Assembly: GCF_001898115.1 (NCBI RefSeq)
Contig: NZ_MKSQ01000008.1
Location: 309,597-373,596, forward strand
Reading direction: 5' to 3'
DNA from: Allobosea sp. 67-29
GTDB lineage: Bacteria; Pseudomonadota; Alphaproteobacteria; Rhizobiales; Beijerinckiaceae
DNA length: 64,000 nt
Made by a program: the position numbers and the translations under genes. Positions 61,838 to 64,000 of the stretch are shown piece after piece (position 1 is the first letter of the stretch; every line of letters starts with the position of its first letter). Below the pieces are notes generated by a model, which saw only the letters and a list, made by a program, of their open reading frames with translations, ran no database searches and was not told the origin of the DNA.

Positions 61838-62110
61838 ATGACCAAGAACGAACTGATCGCCGCGATCGCGGACGAGACCGGGAAGACGAAGGCCGATGTT
61901 TCGGCCATCCTGGCGTCACTCGGTGCGACCGTCGCCAAGACTCTGAAGGCTGGCGACGACGTCACGCTCGGCGGTATCGGCAAGCTCTCCGCCGCCAAGC
62001 GCGAGGCCCGCGAGGCCCGCAACCCCTCGACCGGCGCCACCATCAAGGTGCCCGCCAAGACCGTCGTGAAGTTCAAGGTCACCAAGGACCTCGCCGACGC
62101 GGTGGCGTAA
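61838..62110 (+). CDS. hup: HU-family DNA-binding protein
   Basis: This is a small nucleoid protein that bends DNA, 90 residues, normal length. The N-terminal helices (MTKNELIAAIADETGKTKADV) and the DNA-clasping arm (REAREARNPSTGATIKVPA) with the conserved Pro are all present. A very strong AAGGAGGA ribosome site lies 7 bases before the ATG, suiting high expression. It stands alone with its own hairpin terminator. Whether it is HU or IHF-like cannot be fully settled, but the sequence is closer to HU. Confidence 0.93.
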   Translation: MTKNELIAAIADETGKTKADVSAILASLGATVAKTLKAGDDVTLGGIGKLSAAKREAREARNPSTGATIKVPAKTVVKFKVTKDLADAVA

Positions 62111-62128
62111 GGCCGACCCTCGGGACCG

Positions 62129-62160
62129 AGCGGCGTTCGCGCAGCTTCGCGGACGCCGCT
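62129..62160 (+). terminator. Hairpin after HU gene
   Basis: AGCGGCGT and ACGCCGCT (8 bases) pair, with extra CGCG pairing inside, 18 bases after the HU stop. There is no T run, so it is a moderate candidate. Confidence 0.5.
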
Positions 62161-62193
62161 TGACCTCCCGCCCCATGCCCGCACAGTAGCGGC

Positions 62194-63369
62194 ATGTTTC
62201 TTCGCCTCTTCACCGATCTGCGCGCCGCCAAGGTCCCGGTGACCCTGCGCGAATACCTGACGCTGCTCGAAGGTGTGGAGGCCGATCTCGCCGAATACCG
62301 GGTCGACGAGTTCTACTATCTCGCCCGCGCCACGCTGGTGAAGGACGAGCGCCATCTCGACAGGTTCGACCAGGTCTTCGCCCAGGTGTTCAAGGGTCTG
62401 GAGACGCTGCAGCAGGCGATCGAGGAAGCCGGCATTCCCGAGGAATGGCTGCGCAAGCTCGCCGAGAAATTCCTCACCGACGAAGAGAAGGCCCAGATCG
62501 AGGCGCTCGGCTGGGACAAGCTCTGGGAGACGCTGAAGCAGCGGCTCGACGAGCAGAAGGGCCGCCATCAGGGCGGCAGCAAATGGATCGGCACCGCCGG
62601 CACCTCGCCCTACGGCGCCTATGGCTACAATCCCGAAGGCGTGCGCATCGGCCAGGACAAGAATCGCAACTTCCGTGCGGTGAAGGTCTGGGACAAGCGC
62701 GAGTTCAAGGATTTCGACGACACGCGCGAGCTCGGCGTGCGCAATCTGCGGATCGCGCTTCGGCGCCTGCGCCGCTTCGCCCGCACCGGCGCCGCCGATG
62801 AGCTCGACCTCGACAACACCATCTCGGAAACCGCCAAGCACGGCTATCTCGACGTCAAGCTTCGTCCCGAACGGCACAACGCGGTCAAGGTGCTGCTCTT
62901 CCTCGATGTCGGCGGCTCGATGGACTGGCATGTCGAGCTCGCCGAGGAGCTGTTCTCGGCGGCGCGGGCCGAGTTCAAGCATTTCGAGCATTTCTACTTC
63001 CACAACTGCCCCTATGAGCGCGTCTGGAAGGAGAATCGCCGTCGCCACGAACAGCAGATCCCGACCTGGGAGGTGCTGCGGACCTACCCCGCCGATTACC
63101 GCCTCGTCTTCGTCGGCGACGCCTCGATGAGCCCTTACGAGATCGCGATGCCCGGTGGTTCGGTCGAGCACTGGAACGACGAGGCGGGCGAAGTCTGGCT
63201 GGAGCGGCTGGTCGGCAAGTTCACGAAATCGATCTGGCTCAACCCCGTCCAGCAGCATCTGTGGAATTATACGCAGTCGATCCGGCAGATCGGCGCACTG
63301 ATGGGCGGGCGGATGTTCCCGCTGACGCTCGATGGCCTCGACGGCGCGATGAAAATCCTCGCCCGCTGA
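62194..63369 (+). CDS. CoxE-like VWA-domain protein
   Basis: This 391-residue protein of the VWA/CoxE-like family has a helical N-terminal part (about 1-120), then a C-terminal VWA-like domain. The metal-site motif is DVGGS (238-242), followed by a further acidic residue Asp244. In relatives it works with a MoxR-type AAA ATPase to load metal or assemble a protein complex. No MoxR gene is adjacent here, so a partner must be elsewhere. It starts with ATG 62194 and is followed by a membrane protein gene. Confidence 0.88.
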   Translation: MFLRLFTDLRAAKVPVTLREYLTLLEGVEADLAEYRVDEFYYLARATLVKDERHLDRFDQVFAQVFKGLETLQQAIEEAGIPEEWLRKLAEKFLTDEEKAQIEALGWDKLWETLKQRLDEQKGRHQGGSKWIGTAGTSPYGAYGYNPEGVRIGQDKNRNFRAVKVWDKREFKDFDDTRELGVRNLRIALRRLRRFARTGAADELDLDNTISETAKHGYLDVKLRPERHNAVKVLLFLDVGGSMDWHVELAEELFSAARAEFKHFEHFYFHNCPYERVWKENRRRHEQQIPTWEVLRTYPADYRLVFVGDASMSPYEIAMPGGSVEHWNDEAGEVWLERLVGKFTKSIWLNPVQQHLWNYTQSIRQIGALMGGRMFPLTLDGLDGAMKILAR

Positions 63370-63427
63370 CGAGGCAAGACCATCGGCCCGCTTCCCTTCG
63401 ATGACCGGATTGCTCTAACTGCCGGCC

Positions 63428-64000
63428 ATGATCGACGACCCTGACGACGTCCCTCCCCCGAGCTGGCGCCAGCGCCCGAAGCCCGTCGGCTTCGAGATCA
63501 CCTACAAGCTCGACGGCGAGGCGCTCGAGATCGACCGCACCCGGGCTGTCGACCGCGTCCGGCTGAGTGCTGTCGAGCAGGTCCGCTTCCTGTTCGCGCC
63601 GGGCAACATCTCGGCGAAGGGCTACCGGACGCAGTTGCGCCTCAGTGACGGCAGGACCATCACCTTCGGCAATCTCTCCTGGCGCTCTCTGACCGATCTC
63701 GAGCGCGACGACGCCCGCTACCACCGCTTCGTCTCGGCGCTGGCCCAAGCGATCATGCGCGCGAATCCACGAGCCCGCTTCATCGGCGGGCGCCCGCGTC
63801 CCCTCTGGCTCGCGATGACGCTGGTGGGACTCCTCTCGCTGGCGATGATCGCGTTCTTCGCGCTGCGCGCCTTCGAGCAGGGACAGACCAATGCCGGGCT
63901 TCTTGCCTTGCTCCTGCTCGCCGCCTCCTACTGGCAGGTCTGGCCGCTGATCCGGCTCAACCGGCCACGCCAACTCATGCCCGGCGAGGTACCGGACGAC
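63428..64000 (+). CDS. Uncharacterised membrane protein (3' end outside window)
   Basis: The frame opens at the ATG at 63428 and is still open at the window edge after 191 codons. The N-terminal part (1-115) is soluble, with beta-like segments (FEITYKLDGEALEIDRTRAV and VRFLFAPGNI). Two hydrophobic helices follow at about 127-148 and 156-174. I do not recognise the family. It lies 58 bases after the VWA gene on the same strand. Confidence 0.7.
   Translation, partial: MIDDPDDVPPPSWRQRPKPVGFEITYKLDGEALEIDRTRAVDRVRLSAVEQVRFLFAPGNISAKGYRTQLRLSDGRTITFGNLSWRSLTDLERDDARYHRFVSALAQAIMRANPRARFIGGRPRPLWLAMTLVGLLSLAMIAFFALRAFEQGQTNAGLLALLLLAASYWQVWPLIRLNRPRQLMPGEVPDD

Noticed and set aside
1..64000. tRNA, rRNA, CRISPR arrays, insertion sequences
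   Set aside because: No cloverleaf-like sequence, regularly spaced repeats, transposase or flanking duplications were seen by reading; gaps are too short for most.

Overview
This 64 kb window has very high GC content and reads like the chromosome of an alphaproteobacterium in the Hyphomicrobiales (Rhizobiales). The gene set is closest to Bosea or Boseaceae as I remember them; this is an inference, because no rRNA or marker search could be run. Supporting clues are a complete alphaproteobacterial gene transfer agent (GTA) cluster, ccmI/ccmE/ccmF, a PepSY-OmpR-histidine kinase trio, a Rhizobium etli-type asparaginase, and a mirror-image palindromic repeat of a kind common in Rhizobiales. I found no tRNA, rRNA, CRISPR array or insertion sequence.

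Layout. 1-5042 (minus strand): PepSY-like protein, response regulator, sensor kinase, then ccmI-ccmE-ccmF, with ccmF cut by the left edge. 5106-20749 (minus): a full set of GTA structural genes (gp1 to gp15 equivalents, including gp3.5, gp10 and the short gp10.1). The run is broken between gp6 and gp5 by two tandem secreted trypsin-like proteases on the plus strand (14008-15691), flanked on one side by a bidirectional hairpin. A good sigma70-like promoter followed by an intrinsic terminator lies just upstream of gp1. 20910-26543: an M20 dipeptidase-LOG pair, an Nramp manganese transporter with an operator-like palindrome, a HerA-like ATPase and a DUF2267-like protein.

26718-31694: mutA-thiD-mutB, a methylmalonyl-CoA mutase heterodimer with an HMP-phosphate kinase gene between the subunits; the chaperone gene meaB is 10 kb away. 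31764-36126 (minus): a small secreted protein and the polyamine ABC transporter potFGHI. 36306-45282: DUF3750 protein, a PLP-dependent Cys/Met-metabolism enzyme divergent from an Lrp regulator with palindromes between them, two lipoprotein DUF900 hydrolases, meaB, pyroglutamyl peptidase, asparaginase, an arylformamidase-like hydrolase and a stand-alone RAM domain. 45628-50684: malic enzyme-PTA fusion, a peptide-binding protein and D-amino acid aminotransferase.

50811-61528 is a coherent purine acquisition and catabolism locus. Guanine deaminase (minus) is divergent from xdhA-xdhB-xdhC. These run with overlapping genes into a BMP-type nucleoside/purine ABC transporter (ATPase, two permeases, binding protein). 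Imported purine would be deaminated and oxidised to urate. 61838-64000: HU, a CoxE-like VWA protein, and a membrane protein cut by the right edge. The most unusual region is the GTA cluster, with its embedded protease pair and apparently attenuated leader.
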